From: Clostridiales bacterium
GTDB lineage: Bacteria > Bacillota > Clostridia > Saccharofermentanales > Saccharofermentanaceae
Assembly (NCBI GenBank): GCA_017620475.1
Contig: JAFZQI010000014.1
Location: 23,202-87,201 of the forward strand
Direction of reading: 5' to 3'
DNA: 64,000 nucleotides
Notes under the pieces: generated by a model
What the model was told of the DNA's origin: nothing
Databases searched by the model: none
The model's input: the letters and a program-made list of their open reading frames with translations, nothing else
In this document: piece after piece, positions 1 through 8,971 of the stretch
Numbering within the stretch: the first letter of the stretch is position 1
Layout: the number at the start of each line of letters is the position of its first letter
Position numbers and translations under genes: made by a program

Positions 1-29
1 TATCTTTCATTTCGTACGGACGATCAGGT

Positions 30-809
30 TCAGATGATTGCGTCCGGATCGTTATACCCCTTTGATGGAAGGATCGTCGTCCTGTCTTTGAAAAACATAT
101 CACAGATGCGAAGCTCCAGTTCCTGTCTGTGGGCAAAGTGCCTGATCAGATCTTTTTCTCCGGACCGTCCGTTTTCTTTCGCATAAGGACAGTTCTCGAA
201 AAACTCCATCATCAGCGGAAACCAGATTTCCACACCGTTTTCATCTGACCGTTCTTTCCGGATCACGGAGAGATTCCCTTCTATATCTGAGGCTTTCAGG
301 TAGAATATCCGGAAATCCTTTCCAGACAGGGCCTCCCGGACCTCCTCATAGAAAGCAAAGATTTCTTCGTCTGACAGATTCCGGAAGAGCATCAGGTCCT
401 CCACTATGTTTTGAAACAGTGAACACTCAAAGATATTCCCGTCAGTGTTCCATGCCCGGAACCGGCGGAGAATGATCGTCTTGAATTCCTCAAAAGAGAC
501 CCGGTTATTATAGATCTCATACTGCTCCAGATCCTGATAGAAAGATCGGTCCTCTGTTCTGATCTTAGTATACATAACAATGCGTTTATCGCCTTCTTTT
601 ACCGTTTTCTCCTCGATTTCTTTCCGAAGAGACGGGTATTTTGAAACCACCTCCGGATACTTCTTCTCATCCAGATACGCACACCAGGCCAGTTCCACAG
701 GGGAATACTCGCCCTCCCGGATCGCCGTAAGATCCGGTTTCTTCTCCGAAAGTTTCTGTACCAAAGTACTTTTTCCGCTGCCCTGCAGCCCTTCCACAAA
801 GTAATTCAT
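30..809 (-). CDS. P-loop nucleotide kinase-like protein
   Basis: A soluble protein of about 259 residues with a clear Walker A motif, GLQGSGKS at residues 7-14, directly after the first beta strand (MNYFVEG). This is the layout of thymidylate-kinase-like and AAA_33-type small-molecule kinases. No substrate can be read from the sequence. I place the start at the second ATG, which has AAGGA nine bases upstream; a start 9 bp further up would sit on the Shine-Dalgarno itself and overlap the GNAT gene before it. It is the last gene of a run of GNAT and kinase-like genes and probably belongs to their transcript. The 29 bases beyond it hold nothing I can identify. P-loop fold sure; function unknown. 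Confidence 0.75.
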   Translation of the reverse strand: MNYFVEGLQGSGKSTLVQKLSEKKPDLTAIREGEYSPVELAWCAYLDEKKYPEVVSKYPSLRKEIEEKTVKEGDKRIVMYTKIRTEDRSFYQDLEQYEIYNNRVSFEEFKTIILRRFRAWNTDGNIFECSLFQNIVEDLMLFRNLSDEEIFAFYEEVREALSGKDFRIFYLKASDIEGNLSVIRKERSDENGVEIWFPLMMEFFENCPYAKENGRSGEKDLIRHFAHRQELELRICDMFFKDRTTILPSKGYNDPDAII

Positions 810-814
810 AGGTA

Positions 815-1309
815 TCATTCCTTGACGCGTCTTCCGATCACATCGCTGTAGTCCTTATTCTCCACGATCATGCGGTACACCCGGCTGGTGCCGCCGTAGA
901 TGCTCTTCATATCCTTCCAGTACGTAAAACCGTACTTCTCGTAAAGCCCTTCTTCCTCTGTAGACACATAAAGGAACGGATGTCCCTCCTTCTTGGCCAG
1001 TCCGTAAGCATACTCCACAAGTTTCCCCATACGTCTTGCCCCGCGGAACTTCGGGAAAGTATACACAAATCCCACCCATGGAGTAAGAGACGGATCATCG
1101 ATCTCATCCTTAGGAGCATACGTACAGAAAGCCATCAGTTCCTCTCCTTCTGTCAGAAGAAGCAGTTTCGCAGGATCTCCTACGTGCTCGAAAAAACGGT
1201 TCTCCGTCAGGAGCTCGCAGAGAAACGCCGCCGCACGCCAGTCGCTTTTCCTGATTTCATCTCGCCAGTATTCCTGATTATTCAGTTCGAAATAATCGTG
1301 TACTTCCAT
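815..1309 (-). CDS. GNAT family N-acetyltransferase
   Basis: About 164 residues. The acetyl-CoA-binding stretch is recognisable as FPKFRGARRMGKLVEYA, a diverged form of the Q/RxxGxG/A loop, followed by the typical late strand and helix EEEGLYEKYGFTYW. I prefer the internal ATG at 1309, which has AGGA a few bases upstream; an upstream ATG at 1339 lacks a ribosome site. It lies between a second GNAT gene (6 bp gap when read from 1339) and the P-loop kinase gene. The substrate cannot be predicted. Family call firm, role unknown. Confidence 0.75.
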   Translation of the reverse strand: MEVHDYFELNNQEYWRDEIRKSDWRAAAFLCELLTENRFFEHVGDPAKLLLLTEGEELMAFCTYAPKDEIDDPSLTPWVGFVYTFPKFRGARRMGKLVEYAYGLAKKEGHPFLYVSTEEEGLYEKYGFTYWKDMKSIYGGTSRVYRMIVENKDYSDVIGRRVKE

Positions 1310-1345
1310 CCATTTTTTCCTTTCCGATTGCGCATCCATTTTGAT

Positions 1346-1927
1346 CTAGCATCGCTTCAGGGTACTTCCGTCCACATCGATCCAGTAACGCTTCAAGATG
1401 CATCCGTCCACATCGACCGTCTTTTCGAATACTCCCCCGTTACTGAGGATCGTCTTTTCGCTTCTTTCGTTTGTTGCATCGCAGGTCACCAGAAGTTTCG
1501 GTATACCCATCTCCCGGGCCTTTTCGATATTGAGGCGGAGCATCTCTTTGGCATAGCCTCTTCCCCGCTCCGACGGACGCACCGTATACCCGCAGTGCCC
1601 GCCCCATGTTCCGAGGATCGGGTGGTCGATATGGTGGCGAAGATCGATGATACCCACAAGTCGTCCGTCACTTTCACGTATAGCAAAGTAGGTCGTTGAA
1701 GGCACATCGACCCCGGCCTTCTTACACGTCTCCGGATTCTTTCTGAGCATGCAGAGACGGATCCAGTCTCCGGCAGAAAGTCCCTCGTCACCAAGCAACA
1801 TGCATCCTGCAAAACGGTCGTCATTGTCCGCATCGCATTCCAGCACTTCCTTTCGAAAAGCACTGACTTCCTGCTCGTATTCCAGGCCCGCTTCCACCAG
1901 CCTGATTGCGTCTGTTTTTTCTTCCAT
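1346..1927 (-). CDS. GNAT family N-acetyltransferase with duplicated C-terminal tail
   Basis: A 193-residue acetyltransferase. It shows the GNAT core: strand with GYTVRPSERGRGYAKEML (acetyl-CoA loop R-x-x-G-R-G-Y-A), then TCDATNERSEKTILSNGG, the asparagine-containing helix common in this branch. The family usually ends near a KRYWI motif. Here VDVDGCILKRYWI is followed by a second, near-identical unit IDVDGSTLKRC, encoded by a 36-bp tandem duplication, so the protein is about 12 residues longer than expected. It ends with a TAG stop. Neighbours are two further GNAT genes in the same direction with gaps under 20 bp, which suggests one transcript. Substrate unknown. Confidence 0.8.
   Translation of the reverse strand: MEEKTDAIRLVEAGLEYEQEVSAFRKEVLECDADNDDRFAGCMLLGDEGLSAGDWIRLCMLRKNPETCKKAGVDVPSTTYFAIRESDGRLVGIIDLRHHIDHPILGTWGGHCGYTVRPSERGRGYAKEMLRLNIEKAREMGIPKLLVTCDATNERSEKTILSNGGVFEKTVDVDGCILKRYWIDVDGSTLKRC
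1353..1418. repeat. 36-bp tandem duplication at 3' end of a GNAT gene
   Basis: Two copies of a roughly 30-base unit beginning CGCTTCA and ending TCCACATCGA(T/C)C lie at 1353-1382 and 1389-1418, offset by exactly 36 bp, so the frame is kept. The copies differ at a few positions, so the event is not brand new. It adds 12 codons to the end of the GNAT gene. Confidence 0.8.
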
Positions 1928-1935
1928 GATTTCTT

Positions 1936-2463
1936 TTATCCTGCGTCTTTCCGGTAGATCAGCATCCCGTTGTTATAAGGATCATCCTCCGCACCGAATT
2001 CCTCTTTGACAAACACATATCCGTTTTTTTCAAGCACCCGTACCGAGGCATCGTTTCCTTTCATGACACGGCCGTAGAGTGTCTTTACATGAAACTTCTT
2101 TACCACAAACTCCGTCATTGTACGGACCAGCTCGGTTGCATAGCCTTTCCCGCTATATGCCTGACTGATCACGTAGCCGATCTCGACCTGCGACGGATCG
2201 CCTTCAACCTCATTAATGCCGGTGTCCCCGATCAGTTCGCCGGTCATTTTGGATTCCACCGCCAGTACATACGGAAGGGTCTCCTGACGGGAACGATCCA
2301 GGAAGAACTGTACCGCATCTTTGGTTTCATCGATATCGGCATAGCTTTCATTGGGGATCCATCTTTTCACTTCATCTTCCAGATGGATCTCGTAAAGACG
2401 CTCGGCGTCAACGGATACAAACTTTCTGATTTTCAGGTTTTCCGTTTCAAACAAATACTCCAT
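1936..2463 (-). CDS. RimJ/RimL-type GNAT acetyltransferase
   Basis: 175 residues opening with FETENLKIRKF, the usual first strand of the RimJ/RimL branch, which acetylates protein N-termini or small molecules. The acetyl-CoA loop is visible as QAYSGKGYATELV and the following NDASVRVLEKNGYVF matches the N-x-A-S-x-x-V-x-x-K-x-G-F signature of this group. The start has AAGGAG nine bases upstream. Third GNAT gene in a row. The subfamily call is well supported; the target is not known. Confidence 0.85.
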   Translation of the reverse strand: MEYLFETENLKIRKFVSVDAERLYEIHLEDEVKRWIPNESYADIDETKDAVQFFLDRSRQETLPYVLAVESKMTGELIGDTGINEVEGDPSQVEIGYVISQAYSGKGYATELVRTMTEFVVKKFHVKTLYGRVMKGNDASVRVLEKNGYVFVKEEFGAEDDPYNNGMLIYRKDAG

Positions 2464-2494
2464 GCAAAGAGCTCCTTCATCCCACCCGAAGTTT

Positions 2495-3109
2495 TTACTT
2501 CAGATCATCCATATGCGGCAGGCTGTCTACCTTCTTGTTATCCGAGCTATTATACAGTTTTCCATCTTCGGAGTAGTACGTCTTATTCTTTTGACTGCAC
2601 TCTACCTCGAAGAAGACCTGATAGAAGATGACGCTTCCATCTTCCTGCGTAACGCCGATATAGTTTGCGTCTTTACGCACGGTTCCCGAAACATATTGGG
2701 TATGTATCTCTCCGATATTCTTACCCAGTTTCAGCGTAAATACGATCTTTTCAAAGGATACCGGAACCTCGTATTTCGACTCTTCCAGGCCCTTATACGG
2801 CACATCGCAGTCCGTCTCGACAACGAACGCCAGAATTGGTGCATTGGTGCCGTAAGCTCCACCCAGCGCATCGATGGGGATCCCGTTATAGTCGTCCGGT
2901 ACATCGATTACACTATTCTCCGGATCGCCGTCCCAATGCCACGATGTCAGGGTTCCATGTGTCTCCTTCTTATCCAGTTTAAACTCGAAGTCTCCGGACT
3001 TCTTGTAATCTCCGTCATAAAGCTTGCACGAGGCAAGGGCCGGCACCAATAAAGAGATCACAAGGACAAGTGCCAGTGCTTTTCCGATGGAATACGCGTT
3101 TTTCTTCAT
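2495..3109 (-). CDS. lipoprotein of unknown function
   Basis: 204 residues with a lipoprotein signal peptide: basic MKKNAYSIGK, a hydrophobic core, and lipobox LAS-C with the cysteine at residue 28. The mature part is acidic and strand-rich, with no domain I recognise. It would be lipidated by Lgt (encoded in this window) and anchored on the outer face of the membrane. The next gene upstream is another unrelated lipoprotein. Export and lipidation are well supported; function unknown. Confidence 0.75.
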   Translation of the reverse strand: MKKNAYSIGKALALVLVISLLVPALASCKLYDGDYKKSGDFEFKLDKKETHGTLTSWHWDGDPENSVIDVPDDYNGIPIDALGGAYGTNAPILAFVVETDCDVPYKGLEESKYEVPVSFEKIVFTLKLGKNIGEIHTQYVSGTVRKDANYIGVTQEDGSVIFYQVFFEVECSQKNKTYYSEDGKLYNSSDNKKVDSLPHMDDLK

Positions 3110-3181
3110 TTTCCCATCCTCCAGGGTTTCCCGGTGTCTTTTTAATGTCCGGTTTCTACTTCTTCATTCTACCACGAAACA

Positions 3182-4348
3182 TCAGGATGCTTCGTATTTT
3201 TCCCATTCCGTTCCGTCGATCGTCTTAAGTCCCGCAAGCTCCGGATCAAGGTTATCCGACGGATAGATCGCGATTGTAACAAATCCGTCCAGAGCCTCCG
3301 GAACCATATCATCCGGATCCGGATCAGAGCAGTCATCGGAAGGCCGGAAATAGTATACGTCGTCTTCAATGATCAATCCGTCATAGCTCCGGTCATGGCC
3401 CATCGTTGAGAACAGATCGAATTGGACAAATACCGGAAGAGACAGATAGAAATCATCATCGGTCAGATCCAGTTCCGCCATGTCAAGTCCCCAGTCTGAA
3501 GCCGCTTTCAGGAAAGCCTCATAATTCGGGAAAACATACTTCCCGGAACTTCCGGACGGAAGGTCGATGTATCCGCAGTGGATCGTCTTCATCGGAAGTG
3601 TGGATGCAGGATAGCCGCATGTTACAGCGTTTCCGCCGTTATCGTGAATATGGTAGAAAAGATCACTCCAGAGATACGCCACATCCGAAGCGTTCGTATC
3701 GTTAATGGTGTACCTCATATCCCCTTCACTTGAACATAGGACTTTTTCTCCTTTCTCATTCCAAAAGAACAGCTCCTTCTGCCCGTAGTCACACATCACC
3801 TGCTCACCCGTTTTTCCCGCATTCGGATCCACCTGTGACGCCTTCTTATATAGTTCCAGAAGATAATCCTCATCTAAGGAAACCGCCGCTTCCGTCTTGG
3901 AGATCAGCTTCACGTTTTCCAAAAGAATATCCTCGTAGGTCATTCCATTACCGGTAGCCGCCGGCGTCAGGGAAACCGAGAAAATATACATCCGGCCGTC
4001 ACCCATCACTGCGTAGACTTCATTTTGGTATCCCCATGCATAATTGTTATATTCATAAGTGAAAAGCACCCGGTCCGGATCAAGATCAAGCACATCTTCA
4101 CCCGTCGCATCCGACCGGCTGCCTTTGCTGTTACTGTTCACGGGTTCCTGCCCGTCCGCCGGATCTCCCTGATAGGGCGGATACGAAGCCAGGGGATCAT
4201 CCTGCTCCTCTTCCGATTCTGATGTGGCCGCCTCGGATGTTTTCTTCACGGTTTTCTTCTTTTTCGTCTCCTCGGATCTCCGGCACCCGGCGAGTATTCC
4301 GCCGCAAATGGCGATAACGGTAATAAGACTGATCAAACGTCGATTCAT
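3182..4348 (-). CDS. lipoprotein of unknown function with low-complexity linker
   Basis: 388 residues. The signal peptide ends in lipobox LAG-C with the cysteine at residue 22. It is followed by a charged, low-complexity Lys/Glu/Ser linker to about residue 80, typical of a tether through the peptidoglycan, and then a folded domain of about 300 residues rich in Tyr and Asp that I do not recognise. The start is preceded by GAGGAG. The linker suggests the domain works outside the wall; no catalytic motif is visible. Confidence 0.75.
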   Translation of the reverse strand: MNRRLISLITVIAICGGILAGCRRSEETKKKKTVKKTSEAATSESEEEQDDPLASYPPYQGDPADGQEPVNSNSKGSRSDATGEDVLDLDPDRVLFTYEYNNYAWGYQNEVYAVMGDGRMYIFSVSLTPAATGNGMTYEDILLENVKLISKTEAAVSLDEDYLLELYKKASQVDPNAGKTGEQVMCDYGQKELFFWNEKGEKVLCSSEGDMRYTINDTNASDVAYLWSDLFYHIHDNGGNAVTCGYPASTLPMKTIHCGYIDLPSGSSGKYVFPNYEAFLKAASDWGLDMAELDLTDDDFYLSLPVFVQFDLFSTMGHDRSYDGLIIEDDVYYFRPSDDCSDPDPDDMVPEALDGFVTIAIYPSDNLDPELAGLKTIDGTEWEKYEAS

Positions 4349-4486
4349 AGATACTTCTCCTCGTTTCCCATAATCTTTTCAAAGATAAGACGAAAAAAGC
4401 CTCTTTTCCGTTGCATTTTCCCTATGGAGAAACAGCATGAACCGGAGCATGGGATCCTCGGATAAACGTGCCGAACCAAACGGGTC

Positions 4487-5653
4487 TCAGGAACCTTCGA
4501 GCCACTGATGCATACCGCATCCGAACTGCTCGCTCGGGCGCTCAACAAAGCCGAACTTTTTGTAGAATTCCTCTTTGCCTTTTGCCGCCATGAGACTGAC
4601 CATCATAAGGTATCCGGGGGCAAGCTTTTTTCGGATCTCCTCCATCAGGTATTCCATCACCCTCCGGCCGAGGCCCTGTCCCTGATACTCCGGCACGACG
4701 ATCACATCGGCAATATAGACCACATATCCGTGATCCCAAAGCGCCCTTCCCAGCGCGACCGGTTTTCCGTCTTTTCTAAGGCAATAAAGGATCGCCGTCC
4801 GCTTTAATCCGGCAGAAGCTTCCTCTAAGGGGAAGTCATGCCAGCCGACGACTTTCCGAAGGTTCATGTATTCCTCCGGCGTAATGGAGTTCGTCACTTC
4901 GAAGTCCGGCTCCGGTTTTGCCGTCTTTGTATCCGGCTCTTCCGCGATTACCTCTTCGGATCCGCCCTCCGAAAGTTCAAGAAGGAATGCTTTTGTGAGA
5001 TCTTTTACGATTCTTACCGCTTTCATCAGGTTTTCTTCGTAGGTGTCCGAACCGCTGTATTCCGCCGTATCCGTGATCGTCCGGATCGACAGGAACGGCA
5101 CTTGATTTACATAGCATACATGGGCCATGCTTCCGGTCTCCATGTCTACCGACAGCGGATGGAACCTCTCCATGATACTGTCTCTTCCCTCATCTTCGAT
5201 AAACACATCGCCCGTGACCATCCGTCCGAAGAAGATATTCCCCTCTAAAGTGGTTTTGGACGCCATACTCTTTGCCATCTTCAAAAGCCGCTCATCCGAT
5301 GCGATCCACTCCGACTTCATCCAGGGATGAAATCCGGTCAGTACGCCCGGCTGAATATCGTGGTATGTCACTTCCGTCGAGATCACGGTGTCAAAGATCT
5401 TCACTTTCGGATCCATGCCGCCGGCAACGCCCACATTGAGCACGGCATCGACCTTAAAAAGATCGATGAGAAGTTGTGTTGCAAGCGCCGCATTGACCTT
5501 GCAGGCACCGCAGTATAATGCCACGACTTCTTTTCCGCAAATTGTTCCTTCGCAAATTTTCAGCATCGCTTTTTCCAATGTACGGGTGATCTCCATCTCA
5601 CTTAAGATGGGTGTGATCTCGTCGATGTCTGCACTGATGATTCCAATCTTCAT
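4487..5653 (-). CDS. MTA/SAH nucleosidase fused to a GNAT acetyltransferase domain
   Basis: Two enzymes in one chain. Residues 1-230 are a 5'-methylthioadenosine/S-adenosylhomocysteine nucleosidase (MtnN family): MKIGIISADIDEI start, GVAGGMDP nucleobase loop, VDMETGSMAHVC with the ribose-binding glutamate, and the catalytic aspartate in TITDTAEYSG. After an acidic, proline-containing linker (about 230-260), residues 260-388 form a GNAT domain with VVPEYQGQGLGRRVM. The nucleosidase cleaves adenine from MTA or SAH, by-products of methyl and aminopropyl transfer. I set the start at 5653, seven bases after AGGAAG; further upstream frame would overlap the preceding gene. The fusion is unusual: I know MtnN as a stand-alone protein. 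Confidence 0.85.
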   Translation of the reverse strand: MKIGIISADIDEITPILSEMEITRTLEKAMLKICEGTICGKEVVALYCGACKVNAALATQLLIDLFKVDAVLNVGVAGGMDPKVKIFDTVISTEVTYHDIQPGVLTGFHPWMKSEWIASDERLLKMAKSMASKTTLEGNIFFGRMVTGDVFIEDEGRDSIMERFHPLSVDMETGSMAHVCYVNQVPFLSIRTITDTAEYSGSDTYEENLMKAVRIVKDLTKAFLLELSEGGSEEVIAEEPDTKTAKPEPDFEVTNSITPEEYMNLRKVVGWHDFPLEEASAGLKRTAILYCLRKDGKPVALGRALWDHGYVVYIADVIVVPEYQGQGLGRRVMEYLMEEIRKKLAPGYLMMVSLMAAKGKEEFYKKFGFVERPSEQFGCGMHQWLEGS

Positions 5654-5688
5654 ATCCATTCTTCCTTTCATCCTGTTTTCCGGGATTA

Positions 5689-7146
5689 TTACGCCTTTTC
5701 TTCCAGCCATTTCGCAACGCCGTCTTCGTCATTGGAAGAGGTCACGTGATTGGCGATACTTCTCACTTCCGGGATCGCATTACTTACCGCTACTCCCATA
5801 CCGCACAGTGTCAGCATATCGACGTCATTTATATCGTCGCCGAATGCCACCATCTCGTGAAGGGAGATGCCGCTTTCTTTTGACAGGGCTTCGATGGCCT
5901 GTTTCTTCCCACCGTCTTTCGGAAGGAAAGCATACATATTCTCGCCGCGGTAACGGATAAGTTTCGCCCCGGTTTTCGAAGCGATCTTTACCGCCGTTTC
6001 CTCGTCATCCAGATACGCGGCGATCTTGTTGGCCCGGCAGGTCAGCGGCTCCGAATAGTCACAGTATACGGCTTTATGAAGTCTTTCCGATTCGGCGATG
6101 TGCTCGCTGTTCCAGTACACCGTTTTCCCGGAGGCCACGGTGATTTCGGCATCCTTTTCATAAAAAAGGATCCCTGAAACGATCGCATTTGTCTCTTCTT
6201 CTGAAAAAGAACTGCTGTAGATACAGTTGTCTCCACGCCCGTTCATCGCTTCTTCACTTCTGTTTTCCCCTGCGTGGATCAGCGTACCGTCAGTCGTGAT
6301 CTCATAGTCCGGCGCAAGGATCCGGATATACTTTTCCGCACCGATCCAGTATCTGGCCGTGGCAATTGCCAGTTTTGTCCCTTTTTCCCGGAGTTTCCCA
6401 AGCACATCCAGAGTATGTTCCGAGATCGTCCCGTCGGAACGAAGAAGCGTGTGATCGAGATCCGTAAGGATCATTTTCGGAGAACGAAGTTTAAACGCGA
6501 TCTCCGCAAGTTCCACCGTCTCTTCCTGGGTGCGTTCCTCATCACGAAGCAGCACTTTGAAGCCGCTGTACCGGAGATGCTCGTAGTTCTCCCTGGAGTT
6601 GATCATCCGCAGGGTCGCCCGATAATTCGCTATCGCCGCCTCGGGATCCGGCTCTTCCAGAAGGAGCCGGTAGATCATCTGTTTCTCCGGATCCGGCCGG
6701 TCGAAGAACCGCTTCTCGGAGATCTCCGGATCCGCCAGCATGATCAGTACATGGTCATCGTCGGTGAATTCCTTTAGCGTCTCCACATAAATGTTCGTAT
6801 CCACAAAGATCAGTTTTCCCCGGGCCTCCGGTTTTACAAGAAGTTCCGGAATCATCTGAAGTTCCAGTTTCTCACACTCCGTCTTCGCCCCCCAGATCCA
6901 GGCGGTATACTCCTCAGGAGTCCGCCTTACAAACTGATGCCAGTCCTGAAGGTCACGTGTATACGTCAGATTCGGGTATTCTTCCTTATCCAGTTCCGGG
7001 AGTTTCGCATCGTGATAATTCTCTTCCAGCGCGATCCCGTTATGTTTCTTCGCCAGATTCTTCACGACCGTGGATTTCCCGGCATACGCCGATCCGGTCA
7101 CAAAGTATACCCGGCTCCAATCGATATTCTTTATATCATTCATCAT
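5689..7146 (-). CDS. P-loop kinase domain fused to a Cof-type HAD hydrolase
   Basis: 485 residues in two parts. The first, about 1-220, has a Walker A loop (G18-SAYA-GKST) after VYFVT and looks like a small P-loop kinase. The second, from about residue 227, is a Cof/type IIB HAD phosphatase: motif I DLDHTLLRSDG, motif III lysine in PKDGGKKQAIEAL and motif IV GDDINDVDML. Cof-type enzymes remove phosphate from sugar phosphates and flavin or pyridoxal phosphates; the kinase substrate is unknown. Its start overlaps the upstream transporter stop by four bases. Both domain assignments are firm; the joint role is open. Confidence 0.85.
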   Translation of the reverse strand: MMNDIKNIDWSRVYFVTGSAYAGKSTVVKNLAKKHNGIALEENYHDAKLPELDKEEYPNLTYTRDLQDWHQFVRRTPEEYTAWIWGAKTECEKLELQMIPELLVKPEARGKLIFVDTNIYVETLKEFTDDDHVLIMLADPEISEKRFFDRPDPEKQMIYRLLLEEPDPEAAIANYRATLRMINSRENYEHLRYSGFKVLLRDEERTQEETVELAEIAFKLRSPKMILTDLDHTLLRSDGTISEHTLDVLGKLREKGTKLAIATARYWIGAEKYIRILAPDYEITTDGTLIHAGENRSEEAMNGRGDNCIYSSSFSEEETNAIVSGILFYEKDAEITVASGKTVYWNSEHIAESERLHKAVYCDYSEPLTCRANKIAAYLDDEETAVKIASKTGAKLIRYRGENMYAFLPKDGGKKQAIEALSKESGISLHEMVAFGDDINDVDMLTLCGMGVAVSNAIPEVRSIANHVTSSNDEDGVAKWLEEKA

Positions 7147-8063
7147 GTCCCTTCTTCTCCCTTGTTCACCGTGGACTTCTTTCCCGACGAAGTATTACTC
7201 AGTACGATTCCCAGAAGCACCATCACGATACCAGCCGCCACGCCTGCGCTCATCGATTCCGAGAACCACAGGATCCCGTTGACCGTGGCGACCACCGGTT
7301 CGATCGATGCTATGATCGCCGCCTGTCCGTTCTCCACATTCTTCAGTCCGAGTGTATAGACCAGATACGGGATCACCGTGGAAATCAGCACAAAGGCCGC
7401 CGCCAGAAGGATATCTTTTCCCGATCCGGTTGCCGCATTCCACACCTGATCCGGCTTCGCGAAAAGCACTGTGCCGAAAGTGGCAAACAAAAACGTGTAG
7501 AAACTGATCGTAGAAGATTCGTATCCCCTCTCCAGCGCATATCTTCCGAAGATGGAATAGAGTGCGTACCCCAGACCTGCCCCCAGTCCGATGAAGATCT
7601 TTGCAGCAGTAAGCTTTTCTGATCCGCCCAGAACGCCCGTCACGAAAACGAGGCCGAGGAATGAAACGCCGAGGGCAAGTGCTTTTCGAGTGGTGATCTT
7701 CTCTTTGAAACAGAAGGCGGAGATCACCATGACGAATGCCGGCGCCGTATAAAGAAGGATCGCCGCGACGGACAGCGAAGTGATCGTGATCTCCTTGAAG
7801 TAACAGAGATTGAAGAACACGATGGAAAGAAGACCAGTCCCGAGAAAACACCAGATGTCCTTAAGGCGTATCTTAAAGAGTTTTCTGTCGCGGACCAGAA
7901 GGAATACAGCCATAAAGGCCGTGGTCAGCACCGCCCGGAGAAAAACGATGTCCCAGGAGGACAATCCGTTGTCGTTCAGGGGACGCACAAACAGACCCAT
8001 GCACCCCCAAAGGATGCCGGCCAGAAGGATCAGAAGTTTACTGCCGAAAGATTTTCTGTTCAT
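7143..8063 (-). CDS. EamA/DMT-family membrane transporter
   Basis: 306 residues with about ten hydrophobic helices in two repeated five-helix halves, the EamA pattern of the drug/metabolite transporter superfamily. Markers are the N-terminal LAGILWGCMGLFVRPL segment and the second-half ENGQAAIIASIEPVVATVNGILWF, where family members carry the conserved P-V-x-A helix. It likely moves a small metabolite across the cytoplasmic membrane. It overlaps both neighbours by four bases (ATGA junctions), so it is translationally coupled to the nitrilase-family gene upstream and the kinase-HAD gene downstream. Confidence 0.88.
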   Translation of the reverse strand: MNRKSFGSKLLILLAGILWGCMGLFVRPLNDNGLSSWDIVFLRAVLTTAFMAVFLLVRDRKLFKIRLKDIWCFLGTGLLSIVFFNLCYFKEITITSLSVAAILLYTAPAFVMVISAFCFKEKITTRKALALGVSFLGLVFVTGVLGGSEKLTAAKIFIGLGAGLGYALYSIFGRYALERGYESSTISFYTFLFATFGTVLFAKPDQVWNAATGSGKDILLAAAFVLISTVIPYLVYTLGLKNVENGQAAIIASIEPVVATVNGILWFSESMSAGVAAGIVMVLLGIVLSNTSSGKKSTVNKGEEGT

Positions 8064-8896
8064 AGAATCGGTCCGTAGGTTTCTTTTCTTCTGTATTTGC
8101 TGCCCATTACGTCGCGCTCTCTATGCGCACGGAGCCTGTCCAAATCAAGAGAAGCCACATAGACCCCCTCTTCTCCCGGAGCTTCGAATGCGCACATATC
8201 CCGTACGCCGGGTTCATCCGGAAGCCACGGCACGCCATCGAAAAGCACAGAATGACCGTTGCAGTCCGGCTGGCCTTCTGCATAGTTGCAGGTCGCTACC
8301 GCCACCATATTCTCGTAGGCGCGTGTACGAAGGGCCGCCAAACGGTTGATCTCCAGCGGACAGGCGTTGGGCTGAAGGATCAGTTCCGCGCCCTTGAGCA
8401 TGAGGAGCCGCGCGCTTTCCGGGAATTCTCTGTCGAAGCAGATCATGGAGCCGAACTTGACGCTGCCGCGCCCGAAATCAAGATCCGCCACATAGAAATC
8501 CTTTCCGGGAGCGAGCATGATCTCATCGGCAAAGGCACAGATATGCACCTTACTGTAGTGCAGGATCTCTTCCCCGTTTCTGTCGAAGAAAACGACAGAG
8601 TTGAGGGGTTTCTCTTCCTTCAGATCTTTCTCCAGAAATGTGATCCCGATAGCCATCTGAATTTCCCCTGCCAGATCCCGGAACGCCTGAACAAAACGGC
8701 TGTCTTTCTCAATCGCCAGGGCCATAAGTGCCTCTGCATCCTGTGGGATCGCATATCCGTCATTCCACATCTCCGGGAATAACGCAACATCCGCGCCCAT
8801 CTCCTTGGCCTTTCTGCAGGAGGCCAAACCATTTTCCAGATTCTCCTCCTGTGTTTTTCCGGGTATCAGCTGTAAAAATGCGATTCTTATTTCCAT
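8060..8896 (-). CDS. carbon-nitrogen hydrolase (nitrilase superfamily)
   Basis: 278 residues with the complete Glu-Lys-Cys triad of the superfamily: glutamate in VALFPEMWND, lysine in HYSKVHICAFADE, and cysteine in GSMICFDREFPES. These enzymes hydrolyse amides or carbamoyl compounds in the cytoplasm. The start follows AAGGAG by five bases. The gene ends in an ATGA overlap with the EamA transporter, so uptake or export of the amide or its product is a reasonable guess. The precise substrate is not readable. Confidence 0.88.
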   Translation of the reverse strand: MEIRIAFLQLIPGKTQEENLENGLASCRKAKEMGADVALFPEMWNDGYAIPQDAEALMALAIEKDSRFVQAFRDLAGEIQMAIGITFLEKDLKEEKPLNSVVFFDRNGEEILHYSKVHICAFADEIMLAPGKDFYVADLDFGRGSVKFGSMICFDREFPESARLLMLKGAELILQPNACPLEINRLAALRTRAYENMVAVATCNYAEGQPDCNGHSVLFDGVPWLPDEPGVRDMCAFEAPGEEGVYVASLDLDRLRAHRERDVMGSKYRRKETYGPIL

Positions 8897-8971
8897 GTAT
8901 TCTCCTTCACCCGATGGCGCGGCCGCCGGTGCTTTTCTTTACTTGCCCGTTTCCAGCTTGCTGTTCGGATG

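Noticed and set aside
3110..3181. Promoter with TAGAAT between the two lipoprotein genes
   Set aside because: A good -10 box is present but no -35 box stands at 16-18 bp, so the evidence is too weak.
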